Shown here: piece by piece, positions 26,767 through 37,204 of the stretch
Position numbering within the stretch: position 1 is the first letter of the stretch
Layout: each line of letters opens with the position of its first letter
Assembly (NCBI RefSeq): GCF_003966125.1
Contig: NZ_RXMA01000004.1
Coordinates: 215,971-279,970, forward strand
DNA length: 64,000 nucleotides
Reading direction: 5' to 3'
Source of the DNA: Azospirillum griseum
GTDB lineage: Bacteria > Pseudomonadota > Alphaproteobacteria > Azospirillales > Azospirillaceae
Notes under the pieces: model-generated
Seen by the model: the letters and a program-made list of their open reading frames with translations, nothing else
Told to the model about the DNA's origin: nothing
The model's database searches: none
Translations under genes and position numbers: made by a program

Positions 26767-27130
26767 GGATGGGAAACGCCGCTGGAAGGAGGGCAACGCA
26801 GAGCCGAATCGCAAAAACCTATCACGCCATGGAACCGAAGGGAGCGTTGGCTCTGCATGGCAGATGTTCGCAGAAGGTGGACTGATTCGATTGGGAGGCA
26901 ATCTGTTTCCGGGAGAAACAATTCAATTGCGTTTGCAACTGTTTCGTTTTGAAGTAAAAAAACGTGCGGATTCGCTCATTTTCAGCGCTGGTGGAATGCT
27001 CCGAAGAGTAGAGTAGCGCCGTATGCATGTTGACGTTGACAGGTGACGCAAGCGCGAGCCAAATACCCCAAGATCCCAAGGCCGAACGGCTCATCAAAGA
27101 TCGTCACAACGGGAATCGGGAGACCAAAGA
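26767..27130. other. AT-richer divergent intergenic region
   Basis: About 360 bases between the divergent permease and dppA genes. The segment 26920-26980 is strikingly AT-rich for this genome (runs of A and T), as expected for promoters or regulator binding. Short frames here look non-coding. I could not assign a specific site. Confidence 0.5.
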
Positions 27131-28732
27131 ATGAAGCGCATCCTGCTGGGTGCCGGGCTTGGTATGGCTGCGGCGCTGGCGCTGGCCGCACCCGCTCAGG
27201 CCGCCAAAACCCTTGTGTATTGCTCCGAGGGCAGCCCCGAGAACTTCACCCCGGCGTTGAACACGACCGGAACCAGCTGGGACGCGGCTTTGCCGGTCAT
27301 CAACACCCTGGTCCAGTTTGAACGCGGCGGCACCAAGGTTGTGCCCGGTTTGGCGGAATCCTGGACGATCTCCGACGACGGGTTGGTCTACACCTTCAAG
27401 CTGCGCGCCGGGGTCAAGTGGCACAGCAACAACGATTTCAAACCGACCCGCGATCTGAACGCCGACGATGTGATCTGGTCGATCGAACGACAATGGAAAA
27501 AGGAACATCCGTTCCACAAGGTGTCGGGCGGTGCTTACGATTACTTCGCCGACATGGCGATGCCTTCTCTGCTGAAGTCGGTTGAGAAGGTCGACGCCCT
27601 GACCGTCAAGATCACCTTGAACGCGATTGAGGCCCCGTTCCTGGCCAACGTCGCGATGCCCTTCATGGGCATCCATTCGGCTGAATACGCCGAAGCGATG
27701 CTGAAGAAGGGCACGCCGGAAAAGGTCGATCAGGCCCCCATCGGCACCGGCCCGTTCCAGTTCGTCGCCTATCAGAAGGACGCCGTCATCCGCTTCAAGG
27801 CGTTTGATGCGTTCTGGGGTGGCAAGCAGGCCATCGACAATCTGGTGTTCGCCATCACCCCCGACGCGGCGGTCCGTCTGGCCAAGCTGAAGGCCGGTGA
27901 ATGCCACGTGATGTCCTATCCCAACCCCGCCGATCTCGACGCGATGAAGAAGGACGCGTCGATCAATGTGCAGGAGCAGGAAGGGCTGAACGTCGGCTAC
28001 CTCGCCTTCAACACGCTGAAGAAGCCGTTTGACGACGTAAAGGTCCGCCGCGCGGTCAGCATGGCGATCGACAAGAAGGCCATCGTCGACGCGGTCTATC
28101 AGGGTGCCGGCTCCCCCGCCAAGAACCCGATCCCGCCGACCATGTGGTCCTACAACAAGGCGATCGAGGATTACCCGTACGACCAGGAGCGCGCCAAGAA
28201 GCTGCTGGCCGAGGCGGGCTATCCGAACGGCTTTGAAACCGACCTGTGGGCCATGCCGGTGTCCCGCCCCTACAACCCGAACGCCAAGCGCGTGGCCGAG
28301 ATGATGCAGGCCGATCTGGCCAAGGTCGGCATCAAGTCCAAGGTCGTCCAGTACGAGTGGGGCGAATACCGCAAGCGCATGCAGCAGGGCGAGCAGCAGA
28401 TGGGCATGCTGGGGTGGACCGGCGACAACGGCGACCCTGACAACTTCCTCTACACGCTGCTCGGATGCGAAGCCGCCCGCCCCGGCGGGAACAACCTGTC
28501 CAAGTGGTGCAACAAGGAGTTCGACAGCCTGGTCGTTCAGGCCAAGCGCACGAACGACATCGCCGCCCGCACCAAGCTGTATGAGCAGGCCCAGGTCATC
28601 TTCAAGGAAGAAGCCCCCTGGTACACCATTGCCCATTCGGTCGTGTACATGGGTCTGAACAAGGCGGTTCAGGGTTACAAGATGGATCCGTTCGGCATCC
28701 ATTACTTTGACGGCCTTGATCTGAAGCAGTGA
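27131..28732 (+). CDS. dppA: Dipeptide ABC transporter, periplasmic binding protein
   Basis: A 533-residue periplasmic solute-binding protein of family 5. A Sec signal peptide (MKRILLGAGLGMAAALALAAPAQA) is followed by KTLVYCSEGSPENFTPALN, very like DppA. The pieces TVKITLNAIEAPFLANVAMPF, PIGTGPFQFVAYQKDAVIRF and QGAGSPAKNPIPPTMWSYN are typical of dipeptide and haem-binding DppA proteins. A GGGAGA ribosome site precedes ATG 27131. It heads the dppABCDF operon; a large stem-loop separates it from dppB, which probably keeps the binding protein in excess. Confidence 0.95.
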   Translation: MKRILLGAGLGMAAALALAAPAQAAKTLVYCSEGSPENFTPALNTTGTSWDAALPVINTLVQFERGGTKVVPGLAESWTISDDGLVYTFKLRAGVKWHSNNDFKPTRDLNADDVIWSIERQWKKEHPFHKVSGGAYDYFADMAMPSLLKSVEKVDALTVKITLNAIEAPFLANVAMPFMGIHSAEYAEAMLKKGTPEKVDQAPIGTGPFQFVAYQKDAVIRFKAFDAFWGGKQAIDNLVFAITPDAAVRLAKLKAGECHVMSYPNPADLDAMKKDASINVQEQEGLNVGYLAFNTLKKPFDDVKVRRAVSMAIDKKAIVDAVYQGAGSPAKNPIPPTMWSYNKAIEDYPYDQERAKKLLAEAGYPNGFETDLWAMPVSRPYNPNAKRVAEMMQADLAKVGIKSKVVQYEWGEYRKRMQQGEQQMGMLGWTGDNGDPDNFLYTLLGCEAARPGGNNLSKWCNKEFDSLVVQAKRTNDIAARTKLYEQAQVIFKEEAPWYTIAHSVVYMGLNKAVQGYKMDPFGIHYFDGLDLKQ

Positions 28733-28750
28733 CCGTTTGAACGGACGATC

Positions 28751-28800
28751 CTCCCCTCTCGCCCCCGGATGTGATGTCACGCCGCCGGGCGGGAGGGGAG
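28751..28800 (+). promoter_or_regulatory. Intercistronic stem-loop between dppA and dppB
   Basis: CTCCCCTCTCGCCCCCGG pairs with CCGGGCGGGAGGGGAG, with one mismatch and a small bulge, over a 16-base loop. It sits 19 bases after the dppA stop and has no T-run, so it is better read as an RNA-stabilising or partially terminating element than as a full terminator. The 28801-29010 remainder may also hold a promoter. Confidence 0.6.
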
Positions 28801-29010
28801 AGTCGCATCCGGGGACGGTGAACCGCACCACCCCAGCTTGCCCGTGCTTAAGCCTGTTCCACTCTACGCCGTGCCCGCTTTGCGTTTGAAGGGTGTGTGT
28901 GTTTGATGGGGCGGTGGTTTTGATCTGATAACGCGCTTTCTGTCCGTGGTTTTAAAAAGCACGGTGACGCGCGGTGTATGACCGATTTCTTTCAAAAGAG
29001 TGACAACGCG

Positions 29011-30021
29011 ATGCTGCGCTTCATCCTGACGCGGGTGAGCTTGGTGATTCCAACCTTTCTCGGCATCACCTTTCTGACCTTTATTCTCATCCGGCTCGTG
29101 CCCGGCGATCCCATTGAGGTTCGCGTCGGCGAGCGCGGCATTTCGCCCGAGCGGTTGGCCCAGTTCCGGCACGAGTTGGGGCTGGATTTGCCCCTGTGGC
29201 GGCAGTTCCTGGATTATGTGTGGAACGTTCTGCACGGTGATTTCGGGGTCTCGCTGATCACCCACAACCCGGTGCTGACCGAATTCGTCACCCTGTTCCC
29301 GGCCACGCTGGAACTGGCGTTGTCCGCCATGCTGTTCGCCACCCTGATCGGCCTGCCCGCCGGGATCCTGGCGGCGGTCAAGCGCGGCTCGCTGTTCGAC
29401 CATGGGGTGATGGGCATCAGCCTGACCGGCTATTCCATGCCGATCTTCTGGTGGGGCCTGCTGCTGATCCTGTTCTTCTCGGTCGCGCTGGGCTGGACGC
29501 CGGTGTCGGGGCGCCTCGACCTGCTCTACTACATCGAACCGCAGACCGGTTTCATGCTGATCGACACGCTGATGGCGGGTGAATACGACGCCTTCCGGTC
29601 GGCCTTGCGCCATCTGATCCTGCCGACCATCGTGCTGGGCACGGTTCCGCTGGCGGTGGTGGCCCGCATGACCCGGTCGGCGATGCTGGAGGTGTTGGGC
29701 GAGGATTACATCCGCACCGCCCACGCCAAGGGGCTGTCGGACAGCCGGGTGATCGGGATGCACGCGCTGCGCAACGCCTTGATCCCCGTGGTCACGGTCA
29801 TCGGGCTTCAGGTCGGCACGCTGCTGGGCGGGGCCATTCTGACCGAAACCATCTTCTCCTGGCCCGGCATCGGCAAATGGCTGATCGAATCCATCGGTCG
29901 CCGCGATTACCCGGCGCTGCAAGGCGGCGTGCTGCTGATCGCCACCTCGGTGATCGCCGTCAACCTGTTGGTTGACGTGCTGTACGGCGTCCTCAACCCC
30001 CGAATCCGTCACGCGCGGTGA
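29011..30021 (+). CDS. dppB: Dipeptide ABC transporter permease DppB
   Basis: A 336-residue inner membrane permease. MLRFILTRVSLVIPTFLGITFL, then GDPIEVRVGERGISPERLAQ and WNVLHGDFG, match DppB closely. The cytoplasmic EAA loop that contacts the ATPase reads EVLGEDYIRTAHAKGLSDSRVI. ATG 29011 aligns with the known DppB start; an upstream in-frame ATG at 28978 would add 11 polar residues. It is followed after eight bases by dppC. Confidence 0.95.
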   Translation: MLRFILTRVSLVIPTFLGITFLTFILIRLVPGDPIEVRVGERGISPERLAQFRHELGLDLPLWRQFLDYVWNVLHGDFGVSLITHNPVLTEFVTLFPATLELALSAMLFATLIGLPAGILAAVKRGSLFDHGVMGISLTGYSMPIFWWGLLLILFFSVALGWTPVSGRLDLLYYIEPQTGFMLIDTLMAGEYDAFRSALRHLILPTIVLGTVPLAVVARMTRSAMLEVLGEDYIRTAHAKGLSDSRVIGMHALRNALIPVVTVIGLQVGTLLGGAILTETIFSWPGIGKWLIESIGRRDYPALQGGVLLIATSVIAVNLLVDVLYGVLNPRIRHAR

Positions 30022-30029
30022 GTGTTCCC

Positions 30030-30932
30030 ATGTCCGCTTCCCAATCCCCCGCCGCCGCGCCGGTGTCGCGTCCGCCGCATCCGCTGCTGGAATTCTGGTA
30101 TCACTTCAAACAGAACAAGGGGTCGCTGCTGGGGCTGGCGGTGATCCTGGCCATCACCGTGATCGCCCTGTTCGCCGAATGGCTGGCCCCGCACGACCCC
30201 AACATCCAGTTCCGCGAGGCCATCCTGACCCCGCCGGTCTGGGCCGATGGCGGAAGCTGGCGCTTCATTCTGGGCACCGACGACATCGGGCGCGACATGC
30301 TGTCCCGGTTGATGTACGGCGCGCGGCTGTCGATGATGATCGGCGTGATCGTCGTTACGCTGTCGCTGGCGGTCGGGCTGGCCTTCGGCATGGTCGCCGG
30401 CTTCTTCGGCGGCATGGTCGATGTGCTGATCATGCGCGTCATGGACATCCTGCTGGCGCTGCCCAGCATGCTGCTGGCCGTGGTGGTGGCCGCCATCCTC
30501 GGGCCGGGGCTGGTCAACGCCATGCTCGCGGTGTCGGTCGTGGTCATCCCGCACTACGCCCGCCTGACCCGCGCGGCGGTGCTGGCGGAGGTGAACCGCG
30601 ACTATGTGATCGCCTCGCGCGTTGCCGGGGCCGGGCCGCTGCGCCTGATGCTGATCGTGGTGCTGCCCAACTGCGTGGCCCCGCTGATCGTCCAGGCAAC
30701 CTTGGGCTTTTCCACCGCCATTCTCGACGCCGCCGCGTTGGGCTTCCTGGGTCTGGGGGCGCAGCCGCCCACGCCCGAATGGGGCACGATGCTGGCCTCC
30801 TCCCTCCAGTTCCTCCAGCGCGCGCCGTGGGTCGTCACCTGGCCCGGCGTGTCGATCCTGGTGACGGTTCTGGCCTTCAATCTGTTGGGCGACGGTCTTC
30901 GCGACGCGCTCGACCCCAAGCTGAAGCGTTGA
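30030..30932 (+). CDS. dppC: Dipeptide ABC transporter permease DppC
   Basis: A 300-residue permease partner of DppB. The N-terminal OppC-type segment ([20 protein letters not shown]) precedes the first helix. The periplasmic [21 protein letters not shown] and cytoplasmic EAA loop [17 protein letters not shown] are family marks. ATG 30030 has GGTGAG seven bases upstream. dppD follows after four bases. Confidence 0.95.
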   Translation: MSASQSPAAAPVSRPPHPLLEFWYHFKQNKGSLLGLAVILAITVIALFAEWLAPHDPNIQFREAILTPPVWADGGSWRFILGTDDIGRDMLSRLMYGARLSMMIGVIVVTLSLAVGLAFGMVAGFFGGMVDVLIMRVMDILLALPSMLLAVVVAAILGPGLVNAMLAVSVVVIPHYARLTRAAVLAEVNRDYVIASRVAGAGPLRLMLIVVLPNCVAPLIVQATLGFSTAILDAAALGFLGLGAQPPTPEWGTMLASSLQFLQRAPWVVTWPGVSILVTVLAFNLLGDGLRDALDPKLKR

Positions 30933-30936
30933 CGCC

Positions 30937-31925
30937 ATGCCTCTTCTCGACATCAAGAACCTGTCGGTCGAGTTCACCACCCGCGCCGGGACCTTCCGCG
31001 CGGTGGATGGGATCGACCTGACCGTGGACGAGGGCGAGGTCGTCGGCATCGTCGGTGAATCCGGCTCCGGCAAATCGGTCACGTCGCTGGCGGTCATGGG
31101 GCTGCTGGGCAGCAACGGGCGCATCGTCGCCGACCGCATGATGTTCGGCGGCACCGACCTGCTGACGCTGGCCCCGTCCAAGCGGCGCAAGATCACCGGC
31201 AAGGACATCGCCATGGTGTTCCAGGAGCCGATGACCAGCCTGAACCCCTGCTTCACCGTTGGTTTCCAGATCATGGAAACCCTGCGGGTGCATGAAGGGC
31301 TGTCGGGCAAGGCGCTGCGTCACCGCGCCATCGCCCTGTTGGAGCAGGTGGGCATTCCCGCCCCGGAAACCCGGCTGTCGGCCTTCCCGCACCAGCTTTC
31401 CGGCGGCATGAGCCAGCGCGTGATGATCGCCATCGCCATCGCCTGCAACCCGCGCCTGCTGGTGGCGGACGAGCCGACGACGGCGCTGGACGTCACCATC
31501 CAAAAGCAGATCCTGGATTTGCTGGTCCGCCTGCAAAAGGAACGGGGCATGGCCCTGATCCTCATCACCCACGACATGGGCGTGGTGGCGGAAACCGCCC
31601 AGCGGGTCGCGGTGATGTACGCCGGGCAGGTGGCGGAAACCCGGCCGGTGGCCGATCTGTTCGCCCGCCCGCGCCACCCCTACACCGGGGCGCTGCTCGA
31701 CGCGCTGCCGGAACGGGCCTTGGGCAAGCGCCGCCTGCCGACGATTCCGGGCATGGTTCCCGGCATCGCCGACCGCCCGGCGGGCTGCCTGTTCGGGCCG
31801 CGCTGCCGCTTTGCGACCGACCGTTGCCGGGCCGAACGCCCAGCCTTGACCGACGTGGACAACGGCCTTGCCCGCTGTTTTTTCCCCTTGCCTGACGGGC
31901 ACCTGGGTGCCGAAGGGGCGATCCA

Positions 31926-31929
<4 letters not shown>
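30937..31929 (+). CDS. dppD: Dipeptide ABC transporter ATPase DppD
   Basis: A 330-residue ATPase energising dipeptide uptake. Walker A is [11 protein letters not shown], the signature is [15 protein letters not shown], Walker B is [14 protein letters not shown], and the switch histidine is in ITHDMG. The C-terminal oligopeptide-transporter extension carries the cysteine motif [14 protein letters not shown] that usually holds an iron-sulfur cluster. The stop overlaps the dppF start by four bases. Confidence 0.95.
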
Positions 31930-32924
<995 letters not shown>

Positions 32925-33014
32925 TCGGCAGCACTGAAGGCGGCTGTTGAGTGCAACGGCCGTCTTCTTTAGGGTGCGGCCAAATTCCGGTATTGCCCAA
33001 GGGAGAAAGCCGCC

Positions 33015-33503
33015 ATGCCGTCGTTCGACATCGTGTCCAAGACGGACATCCACGAAATCGACAACGCCATCGCCGGTGTCCGTCGCGAAATTGAAACCCG
33101 TTTCGACTTCAAAGGGTCGAAATGCACGGTGGAGCGCACGGACAACACCATCGTTCTGCTGGCCGACGACGAACCGAAACTCTTGCAGATGCAGGAACTG
33201 CTGCGGGTCTATGTAACGCGGCGCAAGCTCGACGCCTCGGCCCTGGATTTCTCCACCAAACCGGAGCGGGCGGCGAACGACGCCTTGCGTCATTCCGTCA
33301 CGGTCAAACAGGGAATCGCGCAGGAGTTGGCCAAACGGATCGTCAAATCGATCAAGGACAGCAAAATGAAGGTGCAGGTTTCCATCCAGGGCGATGAACT
33401 GCGCGTTTCCGGCAAGAAGCGCGACGATCTGCAAGAGGCGATTGCCCATGTCAAGCGCATGGGCATCGAACAGCCGTTGCAGTACGACAATTTCCGCGAT
33501 TGA
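33015..33503 (+). CDS. yajQ: YajQ-family nucleotide-binding protein
   Basis: A 162-residue cytoplasmic protein of the UPF0234/YajQ family; members bind nucleotides, and some are cyclic di-GMP effectors. The whole family pattern is visible: MPSFDIVSKTDIHEIDNAI, ETRFDFKGSKC, RKLDASALDF, VKQGIAQELAKRIVK, VQVSIQGDELRVSGKKRDDLQ and the FRD end. GGGAGAAA precedes ATG 33015. It is a single gene closed by a hairpin. Confidence 0.96.
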   Translation: MPSFDIVSKTDIHEIDNAIAGVRREIETRFDFKGSKCTVERTDNTIVLLADDEPKLLQMQELLRVYVTRRKLDASALDFSTKPERAANDALRHSVTVKQGIAQELAKRIVKSIKDSKMKVQVSIQGDELRVSGKKRDDLQEAIAHVKRMGIEQPLQYDNFRD

Positions 33504-33510
33504 TCGCCAT

Positions 33511-33552
33511 CTCCCATCCCGGCAAGAGCTGCCGGGATGGGAGGAAATTTTT
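33511..33552 (+). terminator. Terminator of yajQ, which also contains a flagellar-type dyad
   Basis: A perfect 14-bp stem (CTCCCATCCCGGCA with TGCCGGGATGGGAG, loop AGAGC) is followed by GAAATTTTT. The hairpin top, GGCAAGAGCTGCC at 33521-33533, has the same GGCA-N5-TGCC form as the six dyads upstream of the flagellin gene, and it lies about 100 bases before another sigma-54 promoter. It may serve as both a terminator in RNA and an activator site in DNA. Confidence 0.85.
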
Positions 33553-33628
33553 GCCGGTCTCCGGGATGTTTTTGCCCAGTGGATCGGCCTGCGGGCGTGT
33601 CTGGCCTTGTGATTGTGGCCCTTCCTCT

Positions 33629-33643
33629 TGGCGCGAAATTTGC
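33629..33643 (+). promoter_or_regulatory. Sigma-54 (-24/-12) promoter
   Basis: TGGCGCGAAATTTGC fits the RpoN consensus TGGCNCG-N4-TTGC exactly, with GG and GC ten bases apart. Transcription would start about 33655, leaving a 29-base leader to ATG 33684. Confidence 0.75.
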
Positions 33644-33683
33644 TTGAGCCTGTGGGTTCGCCAAACACCACAGGGGTGGTCCC

Positions 33684-34091
33684 ATGTCGATGATGGCCAA
33701 CAGCGAGGCCATGCAAGCGATGCGCATCCGGGCGGAAGACGTCCTGGAGCGCAAAGGCACGGGTGCGACCCGTGATGCGGGCGCGCTGGCGGGTCAATTC
33801 GCGGCCATGCTCCAGACGCTGAACGGTGTCGATCAGGGATCCGATCTGTCGGCATCCGGTGCGGGCGTCGTCGCCAACAGCCAACCGTCGGTCCGGTTGG
33901 GCGTGGGGGCTGTTTCCCTTTTCGCGCAAGAGGTTGGTGGCGCGGCGGACGACCAGGGAGGGCAGACGCCGGATTTGGCCTTTCCCGATGCCAACGGCGC
34001 GTCTCAGGTGGTGGAAAGCGCGATCACCAGTGGCAACGGTGCCAATTTCCGCTGGTTGACCACCCTCCTCACCCAGAACACGGCGGCATAA
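33684..34091 (+). CDS. Unknown protein expressed from a sigma-54 promoter, possibly flagellar
   Basis: Encodes 135 residues with no signal peptide or membrane segment. The N-terminal part (NSEAMQAMRIRAEDVLERKG, AGALAGQFAAMLQTLNG) is helical; the remainder is rich in Gly, Ala, Ser and Asn, like low-complexity surface or rod-associated proteins. No family is recognised. AGGGGTGG precedes ATG 33684. The sigma-54 promoter and the GGCA-N5-TGCC dyad upstream are shared with the flagellin gene, so a role in flagellar assembly or motility is a reasonable inference. Confidence 0.65.
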   Translation: MSMMANSEAMQAMRIRAEDVLERKGTGATRDAGALAGQFAAMLQTLNGVDQGSDLSASGAGVVANSQPSVRLGVGAVSLFAQEVGGAADDQGGQTPDLAFPDANGASQVVESAITSGNGANFRWLTTLLTQNTAA

Positions 34092-34106
34092 GCTGCGCCA
34101 CCAACG

Positions 34107-34871
34107 TCAAGCGGTGCACAGAAAGCGGCGTTCGGTTCCCTCCAGCACCAACGCGGTCAGCCGGTTGGTGGCATAGGCACCGGTGTCAATGCCGATGCGG
34201 TTTGGATAGGATTCCGGCTCTGCAGCCACGGTGTGGCCATGGACGATGACCTTGCCGAGATCCGCGCGCGAATTCAAAAACTCCTGACGGATCCACAGAC
34301 GATCCGTATCCCGTTGGCGGTCCAGCGGCACGCCGGGCCGCACGCCGGCGTGCACGAAGTAATAATCGCCAAAGCTGACGTGACAGCGCAGACCGCTGAG
34401 AAAGGCACGGTGATGATCGGGCAATGCCTGATTGAGATCACGTTGTGCCATCATCAGGCGGGTTTGCGAGGCGTCGGGCGGTGGAGCATCAACTCCATAG
34501 CTGACCAACGTCGCGCGTCCACCGTAGGTGAGCCATCCGGGGGCCGCGCGCACATCCTCCAAAAAGCGCAGCATCACATCCTCGTGGTTTCCACGCAGGC
34601 AGACGGCGCTGAACATGGGGGGCAAACCGTGGATCAACCGCTCGATCACACGGGCGGATTCCGGACCACGGTCGATGTAATCGCCCAAAAAAACCAAAGA
34701 CTTGAGCAGACTGGGGGCGTCTTCGGCGTCGTACTGGATTCGGTCCAGCAACGCATCAAGCAGATCGAGTCGTCCGTGAATGTCGCCAACCGCATAGATT
34801 CGCGTTCCACGCGGCACAGACGGTGCCAACGGCGTGTCCGATGATGCGAATTGGCCGGGCGATCCAAGCAC
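34107..34871 (-). CDS. Metallophosphoesterase (PrpA/ApaH-like protein phosphatase)
   Basis: A 254-residue calcineurin-fold phosphatase. All metal-binding motifs are visible: GDIHGR, GDYIDRGPES, GNHED and GHT. Enzymes of this type remove phosphate from proteins or split diadenosine tetraphosphate. The start is GTG 34871, preceded by GAGGGGAACGGGA, which is a good ribosome site. It is convergent with the preceding sigma-54-dependent gene (15 bases apart). Confidence 0.9.
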   Translation of the reverse strand: MLGSPGQFASSDTPLAPSVPRGTRIYAVGDIHGRLDLLDALLDRIQYDAEDAPSLLKSLVFLGDYIDRGPESARVIERLIHGLPPMFSAVCLRGNHEDVMLRFLEDVRAAPGWLTYGGRATLVSYGVDAPPPDASQTRLMMAQRDLNQALPDHHRAFLSGLRCHVSFGDYYFVHAGVRPGVPLDRQRDTDRLWIRQEFLNSRADLGKVIVHGHTVAAEPESYPNRIGIDTGAYATNRLTALVLEGTERRFLCTA

Positions 34872-35032
34872 TCCCGTTCCCCTCTGTTGCAGTTCTGTAA
34901 AGTCTAGACAGCTCCTTTTGTCGTCGCAAGACGCAACCTGTGAGCGCTGTCATGCGGATTTCGATTTGATAATGGGTCTCAAATCCCGTTGCGCTGCTTC
35001 ATTGTTAGGCATATGAGAGTCCAATCTTTCGA

Positions 35033-37150
35033 ATGACAGGGTTGGATCTTGCGGTGAAGCGGATGGCGTTGGGGCTGCGGACGAAAATTGTGATCGGCAT
35101 GATTGCGGTGCTGGCGGCTGGCGCAGCGGCGATCACCGGTGTGTCGATGATGGTGTCACGGGAATCGGCGGAAGAGACGGCGATCGCGCTGGCCGCCGAA
35201 CTGGCCGAACGTCAAGCCACCCGCGTAGCCGCCGACATCGGTGCGGCGGTGGAAGACGCGCGCGGCATCGCCGCGTTGGCCGTGGTCGAGCGTGGACATC
35301 CCGATCCGCGCCGCAGCGTGGTCAACCGCTACCTCAAGGAGCTTGCCAACGCCACCCCGCTCTACGCCGGGGTCTGGATCGACATGGCCGACAACGGCTT
35401 TGATGGGAAAGACACGGATTTTGCCGACCGCAAGGCGGGTGCCGAGATTTTGGGGCTGCCCAAAACCGGGCGGATGAGCCTGCTGTGGCTCCCCTCCTCC
35501 AGCGGCCCAAAGGCCGACGACAGCGATGGTGTGACCTACGCCGAGGTGCAGGGGAAAGAGTATTACAAGGCGGCGGCGACGGCGAAGAAAGAGGTCGTGA
35601 CCGAACCCTATCTCGACGATCAGACCAAACTGCTGATGACCAGCGCCGCCGCACCGGTGCTCGACCAAGGTCGGGTGGTCGGCGTGGCCGGGATTGATCT
35701 GTCCCTGTCTGGCCTGACCGACATCGTCCGTTCGGTGAAGCCCTATGGAACCGGCTATGTCGCCGTTCTGTCCGCCTCCGGACGCTATGTCGCTCATCCC
35801 GACGCCGCGCGCCTGTCCAAACCCGCCGATGATCTGCCCGCCGCCGCCCAGCGCGCCATCGCGTCGGGCGGTCCGTATGAGGGGTACGCCGCGTTGTCTG
35901 GTCGCGATCACTATGTCCGGGTGTCGCCGATCCGCCTGGGTCGGACCGGCGCTGTCTGGTCGTTCGTGGTCGCTGTGCCGAAGGCCAGCATCATGGAGGA
36001 TGCCAACCGCCTCGCTTGGCTGTCCGCCACCATTGGATTGGGTTGCGTGGCCATCGGCACACTGGTCGCCTTGGCCATCGGCGGGAGTCTGGCGCGTCCC
36101 CTGACCGGCATGGCGGCGGCGATGGCGCACTTGGCTGACGGCGCGCTCGACACTCCGGTTCCAGCGCTCGACCGTCGGGACGAGGCCGGAACCATGGCTC
36201 ACGCGGTGGAGGTGTTCAAACAGGGGTTGATCCGCGCCCGTGACCTTGATCTGGCGCAGAAGGCCGAATGGGCCGCGCAGCAGGAACAAGCCGCCGCGCT
36301 CGCCACGCTGCAACGCAATTTCGAAACGAAGGCCGGTGGCTTGGCTGGCGAACTGTCCACAGCCGCCGTCCAGCTGAAGGCGACGGCTGAGGCCTTGACC
36401 ACCATCGCCAGCCGCACCAACGGTCAGGCCGTGTCCGTTGCCGCCACCGCCGAACAATCCTCCGGCAACGTCCAGACCGTGGCGGCGACCACCGAACAGC
36501 TCTCGGCGTCGATCCGCGACATCGGGCGGCAGGTCGATGAATCGGCGCGCATCGCCAGCGCGGCGGTGGCCGATGTCGAACGCACCAACGCCACGGTCGA
36601 AGCGCTGGCGCAGGGCGCCCAGCAGATCGGCGACGTGGTGACGCTGATCCAATCCATCGCCGCCCAAACCAACCTGTTGGCGCTGAACGCCACCATCGAG
36701 GCGGCGCGCGCCGGGGAAGCGGGCAAGGGCTTCGCCGTCGTGGCGCAGGAGGTCAAGAACCTCGCCAACCAGACCGCCAAGGCCACCGAGGACATCGTCG
36801 CCCAGGTGGAGGAGATCCGCAGCGTGACCGAACAGACGGTCGGTTCGATGCAGAGCATCGGCGACACCATCGCCCAGGTCAGCCGCATCGCCTCGACCAT
36901 CGCCGCCGCCGTCGAGCAGCAGGGGGCGGCGACCGAGGAGATCGCCCGCAACATCCAGCAGGCCGCGCACGGATCGCAAGAGGTCAGCACAACCGTTGGC
37001 GGCATCCGGGGGGCTGCGGCGGAAACCGGCAGCGCGGCCAGTCAGGTGCTCTCCGCCGCCGCCAGCGTCGCCGACCGCTCCCGCGTGCTCACCGCCGAGG
37101 TCGAGGGCTTCTTCGCCGCCGTTCATCGGGTGCGCGCGAAGAACGGCTGA
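35033..37150 (+). CDS. Methyl-accepting chemotaxis protein with a dCache sensor
   Basis: A 705-residue chemoreceptor. A first membrane helix (about 18-42) is followed by a periplasmic double Cache domain (about 45-320; GVWIDMADN and [16 protein letters not shown] mark its two halves). A second helix (about 329-352) leads into a HAMP domain and a long coiled coil. The signalling tip [37 protein letters not shown] lies at about 541-577. There is no C-terminal CheR-binding pentapeptide. dCache receptors often sense amino acids or organic acids; the ligand is unknown. It is monocistronic. Confidence 0.95.
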   Translation: MTGLDLAVKRMALGLRTKIVIGMIAVLAAGAAAITGVSMMVSRESAEETAIALAAELAERQATRVAADIGAAVEDARGIAALAVVERGHPDPRRSVVNRYLKELANATPLYAGVWIDMADNGFDGKDTDFADRKAGAEILGLPKTGRMSLLWLPSSSGPKADDSDGVTYAEVQGKEYYKAAATAKKEVVTEPYLDDQTKLLMTSAAAPVLDQGRVVGVAGIDLSLSGLTDIVRSVKPYGTGYVAVLSASGRYVAHPDAARLSKPADDLPAAAQRAIASGGPYEGYAALSGRDHYVRVSPIRLGRTGAVWSFVVAVPKASIMEDANRLAWLSATIGLGCVAIGTLVALAIGGSLARPLTGMAAAMAHLADGALDTPVPALDRRDEAGTMAHAVEVFKQGLIRARDLDLAQKAEWAAQQEQAAALATLQRNFETKAGGLAGELSTAAVQLKATAEALTTIASRTNGQAVSVAATAEQSSGNVQTVAATTEQLSASIRDIGRQVDESARIASAAVADVERTNATVEALAQGAQQIGDVVTLIQSIAAQTNLLALNATIEAARAGEAGKGFAVVAQEVKNLANQTAKATEDIVAQVEEIRSVTEQTVGSMQSIGDTIAQVSRIASTIAAAVEQQGAATEEIARNIQQAAHGSQEVSTTVGGIRGAAAETGSAASQVLSAAASVADRSRVLTAEVEGFFAAVHRVRAKNG

Positions 37151-37204
37151 CGCCCGTTCTGAAGAACCGCGCCCTCATGGAAACCAACGCCCCTCGCCCA
37201 GCCC

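Noticed and set aside
26765..27016. Short plus-strand frame before dppA
   Set aside because: It overlaps the start of the divergent permease gene and the AT-rich promoter region, with no ribosome site and no recognisable sequence.
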